Source of the DNA: Collimonas sp. OK307
GTDB lineage: Bacteria > Pseudomonadota > Gammaproteobacteria > Burkholderiales > Burkholderiaceae_D
DNA length: 64,000 nucleotides
Direction: 5' to 3'
NCBI RefSeq assembly: GCF_900113705.1
Contig: NZ_FOQI01000010.1
Span: 1-64,000 of the forward strand
The position numbers were made by a program, and so were the translations under genes. The notes beneath the pieces are model-generated. The model saw only the letters and a program-made list of their open reading frames with translations. It did not search any database and had not been told where the DNA came from. Within the stretch, counting starts at the first letter, position 1. Each line of letters opens with the position of its first letter. This document shows positions 34,901 to 41,745 of this stretch, piece after piece.

Positions 34901-36042
34901 ATTGCAGCAAATGGCTGGTCAACCAGATCCAGGAATCCAGCCTGAGCGTATTGCATGGCGTGTATGCGACCGTCTACGCGCCGATCTGGTACCGCCTGCT
35001 GGGCGCGAAAGTCGGCCGCCATGCCGAGATCTCGACTGCACTCGGCGTGGTGCCTGACATGCTGACCCTGGGCGAAGATACCTTCATCGCCGACGCCGTC
35101 CTGCTGGGCGACGAGCAGATCGACGGCGGCTGGATGACCATGAAGCCAACCATCATCTCGCGCCGCAGTTTTGTCGGTAACGGCGCCTACGTGCCGGACG
35201 GTAGCATCCTGCCGGAAAACGTGTTGATCGGCGTCCATTCCCGCACGCCGGACAATCACCGCATGCAGCCAGGCGATACCTGGCTCGGCTCGCCGCCGAT
35301 CAACCTGCCGGCACGTGAGCAAACCAGCGGCTTCCCCGAGCATCTGACGTTCCGGCCATCGCGCCGGCGCCGCCTGGGCCGTGCATTAGTGGAAGGTTTC
35401 CGCATCGTTTCGCCGCATGCGATTGTGATCGCCGTCGGTTACACCGTGGTGCTGAACCTGATGCCTCTGGCCGGCGCTGGCCAGTGGGGTGAAGTGATCT
35501 CCCTGCTCACCACTGCCGGACTTTTGTACGGCATCGGCACCTTCATCTTTATCGCCGCCCTGAAATGGCTGCTGATCGGGCGCTACAAGAAGTGCAGCAT
35601 CCCGATGTGGACCCCATTCGTCTGGCTCTCGGAGGGTGTTACCAATCTGTATGAAGGGATTACGATACCGAATTTCATGAATTACCTGCGCGGCACGCCG
35701 TGGCTGCCGCTGGCCCTGAATCTGCTGGGCTGCCGTATCGGCCGCGGGGTTTACATGAACACTACAGACATCACCGAGTTCGATTGCGTTACCATCGGCG
35801 ATTACAGTGAACTGAATGCGCAGGCTTGCCCGCAAACCCACCTGTTCGAAGACCGGGTCATGAAGATCGACCACGTCAACATCGGCAACCGGGTCTACAT
35901 GGGGCCGCGCAGCTTTGTACTGTACGGCGCGGTAGTCAACGACAACGCCAAACTGGGCGCACTGACACTGGTCATGAAAGGTGAATCGATTCCAGCGGCA
36001 ACCAACTGGCGCGGCTGCCCGGCAGCGCCGGCAAAGAACTGA
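31987..36042 (+). CDS. Pls/PosA-type single-module peptide synthetase with membrane C-terminus
   Basis: About 1351 residues. An adenylation domain (about 30-525; YTSGSTGKPKG, NTYGPTEATVSAS, YRTGDLARI, Lys519 in SGKIDRK) is followed by a carrier domain (Ser580 in DLGGHSLFAAKL), then a C-terminal part of six membrane helices in three pairs (about 670-710, 875-970, 1135-1195), each pair followed by a hexapeptide-repeat, acyltransferase-like soluble segment (GARIGSEVVIGS, GAKVGRHAEIS, GCRIGRGVYMN). This is the architecture of epsilon-poly-lysine synthetase (Pls), which makes homopolymers of basic amino acids without a condensation domain. Asp230, Met231 and Glu234 at the pocket start suggest a basic substrate. 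The ATG at 31987 is preferred to GTG 31918; neither has a clear ribosome binding site. Confidence 0.9.
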   Translation: MTQSLHVDSAVASSFSTNPDILHGAAQADLIRDEVLADLLEATAARVPDQIALIFGERQLSYQELSQRADQVASRLIAAGVGPGQIVGLWLPRGIDLLIMQAGIAKTGAAWLPLDADTPVERIAVCLEDAHAPGIVSCQQFATRLEPGQIGCQVWTAEQLLAPADAPLQRRKNAQRSDPAYVIYTSGSTGKPKGIAITQGAICHFLRSENAVLGVAGGDRVYQGFSVAFDMSFEEIWISYLVGATLWIAPKELASDPEALPLALAANGVTVLHAVPTLLALFNQDVPSLRIINLGGEMCPEALVARWAKPESGRHIFNTYGPTEATVSASLAELHANEPVTIGRPLPNYGLLVINPAVENGLVLLPRGEVGELCITGPGVAEGYLGRPELTAEKFLANPWSSGHYDRRLYRTGDLARIEADGRVQCLGRTDDQVKIRGFRVELGEIEEVLARQPGVGTVAVVLRQEDGIDQLIAFIVPESGSELAPAVLRSALAERLPPYMVPGFFEPMPEMPRLTSGKIDRKALKARPLAAVSAGNVSLDSDTPETPAEIALFGALNKLFPGQPIQRSADFFNDLGGHSLFAAKLASALRANPDFAHVTVRDIYMNRTVGRIAQVLAVAPVAGIAVDTSWTAPSDLKRWVCGAAQAAAVPWLVAMRMMQWLAPFFTYHFFTGDPGDSIAVAIAVSVGVFLLATLFEFAIAIAAKWLIAGRLKAGRYPLWGLTYYRWWLADRLIEAAPAYLLSGSTLYSWWLRALGARIGSEVVIGSMTLRAHDLLTIEDGVSIGNAVNFENARVEHGELWLGPITLQRESCIGSYVVMEGNTGVGAFGHVEGQSAISEGQTVPAGRIWTGSPARDSGAFDQASKPPRPPVTHKRQLGESIFFLFGAFLITTLFFMPVFPSFILIDWLDDTDRFPWLSSNGNVAFQLSKYFVMAFPATAVLIVCTALLSAGIRWSLLPRMRAGSWPVRSNIYCSKWLVNQIQESSLSVLHGVYATVYAPIWYRLLGAKVGRHAEISTALGVVPDMLTLGEDTFIADAVLLGDEQIDGGWMTMKPTIISRRSFVGNGAYVPDGSILPENVLIGVHSRTPDNHRMQPGDTWLGSPPINLPAREQTSGFPEHLTFRPSRRRRLGRALVEGFRIVSPHAIVIAVGYTVVLNLMPLAGAGQWGEVISLLTTAGLLYGIGTFIFIAALKWLLIGRYKKCSIPMWTPFVWLSEGVTNLYEGITIPNFMNYLRGTPWLPLALNLLGCRIGRGVYMNTTDITEFDCVTIGDYSELNAQACPQTHLFEDRVMKIDHVNIGNRVYMGPRSFVLYGAVVNDNAKLGALTLVMKGESIPAATNWRGCPAAPAKN

Positions 36043-36064
36043 TCAGAACTCGGGATCAGGATAA

Positions 36065-36107
36065 AAATTGAATCTGGCAAGTCCCGCGGACTTGCCAGAT
36101 TCAATTT
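36065..36107. terminator. Long bidirectional terminator hairpin
   Basis: Perfect 20-bp inverted repeat, arms 36065-36084 and 36088-36107, loop CGC, between the convergent synthetase and BCCT genes. The AAATTGAATC ends of the arms supply T-rich tracts on both strands. Serves as terminator for both genes. Confidence 0.75.
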
Positions 36108-36132
36108 GCCAGGTAAGCAGAAAAGCGGCAGA

Positions 36133-37668
36133 TCAGGAAGGCGTTTGCTCACGCTCGCGCAACAGCCGCTCCAACAGGCGGTCGCGCGCATTGCGTCGGC
36201 GCTCCAGCCTGTCAGCCTCCTCGCCCAAGGCCCGGAACAGGCTGGCGCACATGATCAGCATGATGATCATGAACGGCAAGGCGATCACGATCGAGGTCGT
36301 TTGCAAACCCTTCAAGCCCCCGGCCATCAGGAGCACCCCTGCAATCAGTGCGGTCAACACGCCCCATGCCAGCTTGATCCTGGCTGAAGGTGCCGGGTTA
36401 CCGTTGCTGGTCATCATGCCGAGCACGAAGGTGGCGGAATCGGCCGAGGTAACGAAAAACACCGAGACCAGGATAATTGCGATCAACGAAGTCAGCGTAC
36501 TCCACGGCAGATGCTGGAGCAGCGCGAACAACGCCAGCGAACTATCCTGCTTGACGATCTCGACCAGCGGCAAGTGCTCGAACATGATGCCATGCAGCGC
36601 AGCGCCACCAAATGTGGCGAACCACATGAAGCTGATCAGCGATGGCACCAGCAACACGCCGGTAACGAACTCGCGGATGGTGCGGCCGCGCGAAATACGC
36701 GCGATGAAGGTACCGACGAACGGTGCCCAGGTAACCCACCACGCCCAGTAGAACAAGGTCCAGTCGGCAATCCAGGTACCCTTTGAAAACGGCGTCATAC
36801 GCATGCTCATGCTGACCAGGCTGTCCAGGTAGTCGCCCAGTGTGGTGGTCAGCGAATCCATGATGAAGAGCGTCGGCCCCAGCATCAGCACAAACAGCAT
36901 CAGCAGCAGCGCCAACACCATATTGAGGTTGCTCAGAATTTTCACGCCCCGGTCCAGCCCGCTCAAGGAAGACGCCAGGTACAAGCCGGCAGCTACTGCA
37001 ATCACCGTCAACTGCAAGGCCAGTCCATTCGGCAAGCCGAATACCGTGTGCAGGCCGCTGCTGATTTGCAGCGTGCCGAAACCGAGCGAAGTGGCGACGC
37101 CGATAGCGGTGGCGAGTACCGCCAGAATGTCGATAGTCTTGCCCAACGGGCCCAGCGCATACTTGCCGATCAGCGGCTCGAAGGTGGTGCTCATCAACAT
37201 CGGGCGATTACGGTTGAACTGGAAAAATGCCAGCGCCAGCGCCACCACGCAATACGCAGCCCACGGATGCAAGCCCCAATGGAAAAAAGCATAACGCAAA
37301 CCAAGCCGGGCCGCCTCGGGGCCGCCGGCAGGACCGCTAGGCGGCGTCGCAAAATGAGAAACCGGTTCCGCCACACCCCAGAACACCAGTCCGATGCCCA
37401 TGCCGGCGGCGAACAACATGGCAAACCAGCTATGGCGGCTGAAATCCGGTTCGGCATCCTCGCCGCCTAGCCGGATCGTGCCAAAACGGCCGAATGCAAG
37501 ATAGAGCGCAAACACCAGGAAACTGAACATCGACAACAGGTAGAACCAGCCGAAATTGGCGATGGTGCTGCCCAGTGCGGACTGCATAAGTGCAGCCAGG
37601 CTGAGCGGTGACAGTGCGCCCCACAGGACGAACAGAGAGACCAGCAAGAGTGAAACGATTAATACCAT
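36133..37668 (-). CDS. BCCT-family betaine/carnitine/choline transporter
   Basis: A 511-residue transporter with about twelve membrane segments. BCCT landmarks: GMGIGLVFWGVAEPVSHF near residue 89 and WTLFYWAWWVTWAPFVGTFI with RISRGRTIREFV near 300-330, the tryptophan-rich substrate segment and following loop. It takes up quaternary ammonium compounds such as glycine betaine or choline with sodium or protons, for osmoprotection or as nutrients. A stop codon lies 7 codons upstream of the ATG at 37668, fixing the frame. The C-terminus is a charged tail (RRRNARDRLLERLLRERE), which in some members senses osmotic stress. No betaine genes adjoin it. Confidence 0.93.
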   Translation of the reverse strand: MVLIVSLLLVSLFVLWGALSPLSLAALMQSALGSTIANFGWFYLLSMFSFLVFALYLAFGRFGTIRLGGEDAEPDFSRHSWFAMLFAAGMGIGLVFWGVAEPVSHFATPPSGPAGGPEAARLGLRYAFFHWGLHPWAAYCVVALALAFFQFNRNRPMLMSTTFEPLIGKYALGPLGKTIDILAVLATAIGVATSLGFGTLQISSGLHTVFGLPNGLALQLTVIAVAAGLYLASSLSGLDRGVKILSNLNMVLALLLMLFVLMLGPTLFIMDSLTTTLGDYLDSLVSMSMRMTPFSKGTWIADWTLFYWAWWVTWAPFVGTFIARISRGRTIREFVTGVLLVPSLISFMWFATFGGAALHGIMFEHLPLVEIVKQDSSLALFALLQHLPWSTLTSLIAIILVSVFFVTSADSATFVLGMMTSNGNPAPSARIKLAWGVLTALIAGVLLMAGGLKGLQTTSIVIALPFMIIMLIMCASLFRALGEEADRLERRRNARDRLLERLLREREQTPS

Positions 37669-37810
37669 TGAGGACGCCCAAGGTTGTTATTGTTTTCACA
37701 TGATACGGCAATCGTTTTACCTGCAACAACAATTAGTATGGCAGAAGCTGCGCCAGACGTAACCAGAAGAGCATATACCTGCAGGAACTGCACCGGGTTT
37801 TCGTTCCGGA

Positions 37811-37850
37811 AAAGAAAAAAACCGCATAAACATTGATGTTTATGCGGTTT
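37811..37850 (-). terminator. Factor-independent terminator of tRNA-Leu
   Basis: Inverted repeat with arms 37819-37833 and 37836-37850 (core ACCGCATAAACA / TGTTTATGCGGT). On the minus strand the stem is followed by a T-rich run (complement of 37811-37820), 26 bases after the tRNA 3' end. Confidence 0.8.
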
Positions 37851-37875
37851 CTCTTTACTACCAACACCAGTTACC

Positions 37876-37960
37876 TGGTGCCCACGGAGGGACTCGAACC
37901 CCCACACCTTGCGGCACATGGACCTGAACCATGCGCGTCTACCAATTCCGCCACGTGGGC
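37876..37960 (-). tRNA. tRNA-Leu, anticodon CAG
   Basis: Minus strand: acceptor GCCCACG pairs with CGTGGGC, D-arm with AATTGGTAGACGC, anticodon stem GCATGG/CCATGT around loop TTCAGGT (anticodon CAG, codon CUG), a long variable arm as in class II tRNAs, T-arm GGGGGTTCGAGTCCC (ribothymidine-type GTTCGAGTC) and encoded CCA at 37878-37876. 85 nucleotides. Followed by its own terminator. Confidence 0.95.
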
Positions 37961-38103
37961 CGTAATGCGAAGCCCAGTAAGGCTCACTGCAATTCCGAAG
38001 ACAGAATAATACGTGCATTTGATAGTCTTGGTCAATCGAAGTTTGCGATTTTATGCAATTAATTGTCGTGCTTCATCGCTGACGTCGCAAAATCGGCGGC
38101 GGA

Positions 38104-38898
38104 TCAGCGTTGCAACATCCATTCGTGCGCCGGGTCGTTCTTGAAATACCATTCGCGCCGAGGCCCGGCCATCACGTTCAGGTAATAGCTGTCGTAGCCA
38201 TGCGGCGCCACCACCGGGTGATATCCCCGCGGCACCATGACCACATCGTGATTTTCCACTGCCATCGATTCGTCCAGCGAACGATCGTCGGTATACACAC
38301 GCTGGAAAGCAAAACCTTGCGGTGGATTCAGGCGATGATAATAGGTCTCTTCGAGAAAACTCTCTTGCGGCAGGTTATCGGTATCGTGCTTGTGCGGCGG
38401 ATAGCTCGATGAATGGCCACCCGGCGTCACCACTTCCACCACCAGCAAATGATCGGCCGGCTCGGTTTGCGGCAGGATATCGCAGACATAACGCGTATTG
38501 CTGCCCTGTCCGCGCACTGAACGCTTAGCCGTTCCAGGTTCTATCAGGCGCGCACTCAGATCGCCATGGCCGGGAGCGCTGCAGACGGCGATTTCAGCAT
38601 CGCCATGCGCGGTGACGGTAACGCCATGGCTATGCGGCACATACACCGCATACGGCGAGCTTTGATCAAATACACTTTGACGTTCGCCGATTTCCTTCCA
38701 CGTGTGATCGCCAGCCTGCACGCTGACCACCCCGCGCAGCACCACGATACATACTTCGCGCCGGGCAGTATCGAAACTGATCTTCTCTGCTGCCGTCAGC
38801 CGATATGCGGCAAAGCCGACAAAACGCCAGTTCGCCGATTGCGGCGTGACGCTGACGATTTCCCGTCCCTGCGCGTGCCCCTTTACAAGTAAACTCAT
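38104..38898 (-). CDS. iolB: 5-deoxy-glucuronate isomerase
   Basis: A 264-residue cupin-type isomerase converting 5-deoxy-D-glucuronate to 5-dehydro-2-deoxy-D-gluconate in myo-inositol breakdown. Family signatures: VTPGGHSSSYPPHKHDTD near residue 155 (metal-binding His), LEETYYHRLNPPQGFAFQRV near 179 and VPRGYHPVVAPHGYDSYYLN near 220. Full family length. The ATG at 38898 has AAGGAGG within the end of iolE and overlaps the iolE stop (ATGA). It is the last gene of the operon that begins with the substrate-binding protein at 46964. Confidence 0.95.
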   Translation of the reverse strand: MSLLVKGHAQGREIVSVTPQSANWRFVGFAAYRLTAAEKISFDTARREVCIVVLRGVVSVQAGDHTWKEIGERQSVFDQSSPYAVYVPHSHGVTVTAHGDAEIAVCSAPGHGDLSARLIEPGTAKRSVRGQGSNTRYVCDILPQTEPADHLLVVEVVTPGGHSSSYPPHKHDTDNLPQESFLEETYYHRLNPPQGFAFQRVYTDDRSLDESMAVENHDVVMVPRGYHPVVAPHGYDSYYLNVMAGPRREWYFKNDPAHEWMLQR

Positions 38899-39809
38899 GC
38901 TGCCTCCTTGGCACTGTCCACTTCGATGGCGCTCACCAGATCCGCCAAATGACGATAACCCATTTCGGCATATTGATAGCTCGGGGCGACAGCCGGATCC
39001 TGTTCTGCTTCAACTACCAACCAGCCGGCGTAGCCATGCTGATATAACAGGCGCAACAAACCGTCAAAGTCGATAGCGCCATCGCCCGGCACGGTAAAAG
39101 CGCCATTGATCACCGCCTGCAGGAAACTCCAGTTGCCGTTGCGCGCCATCTTCACCACTGCCGGCCGCACGTCCTTGCAATGGACATGGCAGACACGCTT
39201 GATATGCTGCTCCAGCACTTTCAGAGGATCGCCGCCCGCAAACGTGACATGGCCGCTGTCAAACAGCAAGCCGACTTCATCGCCGCTTAATGCCATCAGG
39301 CGGTCGATATCGGCGGGTGTCTCGATATAGGCGCCCATGTGATGGTGATAAGCCAGGCGCACGCCGTGCGATAAAGTGAAGCGCGCAAAGGCGGTCAGCT
39401 TGTCGGCGTATTGCTGCCATTCCAGATCGCTCAGAAACCGCGGGCGCTTGTACAAGGGATCGGGTCGGCCCTGGATGGCATTGGCTACTTCACCGTACAC
39501 CATCACCTTGGAGCCGTTTTCCGCCAATAGCCGCAGATGCGGACCGACGGCAGCAATTTCATCCTCCACGGAACCAGTCGCCAGGCGACCGGAATACCAG
39601 CCCGAGATGCATTCGAGCTGATATTTTCCGAGCAGCGCCGCCAGCGCCGCAGGCTCCTTTGGAAATTTATTGCCCAGCTCGAAGCCGCGATAACCGATTT
39701 GCGCGCCCTCGCTCAACGCCACTTCCAGCGGCGTCTCGCCGCCCAGCGATGGCAAGTCGTCGTTCATCCAGGAAATCGGATTGATGCCGATCTTTACGTT
39801 AAATGTCAT
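38895..39809 (-). CDS. iolE: Myo-inosose-2 dehydratase
   Basis: A 304-residue TIM-barrel (xylose-isomerase-like) enzyme that removes water from 2-keto-myo-inositol (inosose). Seen: start MTFNVKIGINPISWMNDDLP, GFELGNKFPKEPAAL, ISGWYSGRLATGS, AYHHHMGAYIETPADID (metal ligands region) and DSGHVTFAGGDPLKV, all typical of IolE. The start at 39809 has GAGAGAG ahead; four extra residues to 39821 are not needed. It lies 61 bp after iolD, the only spacer in the iolCDEB block, and this spacer contains short tandem repeats. Confidence 0.95.
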   Translation of the reverse strand: MTFNVKIGINPISWMNDDLPSLGGETPLEVALSEGAQIGYRGFELGNKFPKEPAALAALLGKYQLECISGWYSGRLATGSVEDEIAAVGPHLRLLAENGSKVMVYGEVANAIQGRPDPLYKRPRFLSDLEWQQYADKLTAFARFTLSHGVRLAYHHHMGAYIETPADIDRLMALSGDEVGLLFDSGHVTFAGGDPLKVLEQHIKRVCHVHCKDVRPAVVKMARNGNWSFLQAVINGAFTVPGDGAIDFDGLLRLLYQHGYAGWLVVEAEQDPAVAPSYQYAEMGYRHLADLVSAIEVDSAKEAA

Positions 39810-39833
39810 GGTCTCTCTCACCGTATCTCTCTA

Positions 39834-39877
39834 TTAACATTCACACTTATTTAACATTCACACTCTTCACTCACACT
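39834..39877. repeat. Short tandem repeats between iolD and iolE
   Basis: TTAACATTCACACT occurs at 39834-39847 and again at 39851-39864 (period 17), and a third partial copy CTCACACT at 39870-39877 overlaps the iolD stop codon. The duplication puts stop codons in all three frames behind iolD. Confidence 0.6.
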
Positions 39878-41745
39878 TTTTGGCTGTGACGGGCTTGTTC
39901 GTATTCGGCTCTTGCGGTCTGGACCTGCTGCCGCTGCGACACTTCCGGCACCGCCACTTCCCACCAGCAACCACCCTCTTCCGTGGTACGCGTCGGATCG
40001 GTATCGATACATACCAGATAGGTGCGGTCGGCAGCACGCGCCCGTTGCAGCGCCGCTTCCAGCTGAGCGATGGTCTTGACGTTTTCCGCCAGCGCGCCAA
40101 GTGATTTTGCATGCGCGGCAAAATCGATGGCTGGCGCGCCATGCTGGCCTTGCAGGCAATCTTCCAGCATGTTGTTGAACGGCGCGCCGCCGCATGCCTG
40201 CTGCAGGCGGTTGATGCAACCGTAGCCGCGGTTATCCAGCACCACGATGATCAATTTTTTATCCAGCATGACCGAGGTGGCGATTTCCGAATTCATCATC
40301 AGGTAGCTACCGTCGCCCACCATCACGATCACGTCGCGGTCCGGTTGCGCCAACTTGACACCGAGGCCGCCGGCAATTTCGTAGCCCATGCAGGAGTAGC
40401 CATATTCGACGTGATAACCGCCGGGGGTGGATGTACGCCATAATTTGTGCAGCTCGGCCGGCAAAGTGCCGGCGGCGCAGACCACGATGTCGTGCACGGT
40501 CGAATCGATGCTGGAGCGCTGTACCGCGCCAATCACTTCACCGTCATACGGCAGCGCCGGGGCTTCAATTTCACGCCTGCCGGTAATGCTGTCGACGGTA
40601 GCGCGCCAGGAGTTGGCCTGTTCCAGCGCCAGCGCATGCCAGCCCGTGCTGGCGCGCCAATCTTTCAAACCTTGCGACAAAGCTGCCAGGCCTAACCGCG
40701 CATCGGACAGCATCGGCGTCGCCTGCCATTTGAGGGCATCCACTGCGTTGACATTGATGCTGAGCAGTTTCGCCTGGCCGAACAGGGAGTGTGAGCCAGT
40801 CGTAAAATCTTGCAGCCGCGTGCCAACCGCAATCACCACATCCGCTTTTTGCGCCAAAGCATTCGCTGCCGGCGAACCGGTCACGCCAAGTGCGCCCAAC
40901 TGCAAGGGATGACGCCACGCCAACGCGCTCTTCCCAGCCTGCGTTTCCGCCACCGGCACCGCATGTTTTTCGGCAAAACAACGCAACGCTTCGGTCGCCT
41001 CGCCGTACAGTACGCCGCCGCCGGCAATGATTAAAGGCTGTTTCGCAGTTTTCAATAATTCGAGCGCCGCCTGCAACTCGTCTGCGGCCGGGCCCTGCGC
41101 GCGGAATTTCACCGTTTTCGGCGCAAAAAAATCAACCGGATAGTCGTAAGCCATGGTTTGCACGTCTTGCGGCAAGGCCAGCGTCACCGGTCCGCATTGG
41201 GCGGCATCGGTTAACACCTGGATCGCCCGCGGTAGCGCTGTCAGCAATTGCTCCGGATAGTAGATGCGGTCGAAATAGCGGGACAAAGGCTTGAACGCAT
41301 CGTTGGCGGAAACGCCGCCATCCTGGAAATTTTCCAGCTGCTGCAATACCGGATCAGGACGCCGCGAGACAAAGATATCACCCGGCAACAGCAATACCGG
41401 CAAGCGGTTCACGTGGGCCAGCGCTGCAGCAGTCAATAAATTGGTAGCGCCTGGCCCGATCGAACTGGTAACCGCCATCATGCGTCGACGCATATGGGTT
41501 TTGGCATAGGCGATTGCTGCGTGCGCCATGGCTTGTTCGTTGTGCGCGCGATAAGTCGGCAATTGTTCCCGGTATTGATACAAAGCTTCGCCCAAGCCGG
41601 CCACATTGCCGTGACCGAAAATCGAGAACACGCCGCCAAACAAAGGTACCTCGTTACCTGTCTCCGCGGTATCGACACGCAAGGCCGCCAGATAGCGCAC
41701 CAGCGCTTGCGCCATGGTCAGGCGTATGGTTTTGGCTGCACTCAT
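39871..41745 (-). CDS. iolD: 3D-(3,5/4)-trihydroxycyclohexane-1,2-dione hydrolase
   Basis: A 624-residue thiamine-diphosphate enzyme that opens the inositol ring, turning the dione into 5-deoxy-glucuronate. N-terminal pyrimidine-binding domain (about 1-200, VPLFGGVFSIFGHGNVAGLG), central domain (about 215-360, PLIIAGGGVLYGEATEALR), and diphosphate-binding domain (about 420-600) with GDGSYLMMNSEIATSVML and DNRGYGCIN holding the Mg-thiamine diphosphate. Start fixed by the ATGA overlap with iolC (41742-41745). Full family length, no defects seen. Confidence 0.95.
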   Translation of the reverse strand: MSAAKTIRLTMAQALVRYLAALRVDTAETGNEVPLFGGVFSIFGHGNVAGLGEALYQYREQLPTYRAHNEQAMAHAAIAYAKTHMRRRMMAVTSSIGPGATNLLTAAALAHVNRLPVLLLPGDIFVSRRPDPVLQQLENFQDGGVSANDAFKPLSRYFDRIYYPEQLLTALPRAIQVLTDAAQCGPVTLALPQDVQTMAYDYPVDFFAPKTVKFRAQGPAADELQAALELLKTAKQPLIIAGGGVLYGEATEALRCFAEKHAVPVAETQAGKSALAWRHPLQLGALGVTGSPAANALAQKADVVIAVGTRLQDFTTGSHSLFGQAKLLSINVNAVDALKWQATPMLSDARLGLAALSQGLKDWRASTGWHALALEQANSWRATVDSITGRREIEAPALPYDGEVIGAVQRSSIDSTVHDIVVCAAGTLPAELHKLWRTSTPGGYHVEYGYSCMGYEIAGGLGVKLAQPDRDVIVMVGDGSYLMMNSEIATSVMLDKKLIIVVLDNRGYGCINRLQQACGGAPFNNMLEDCLQGQHGAPAIDFAAHAKSLGALAENVKTIAQLEAALQRARAADRTYLVCIDTDPTRTTEEGGCWWEVAVPEVSQRQQVQTARAEYEQARHSQKV

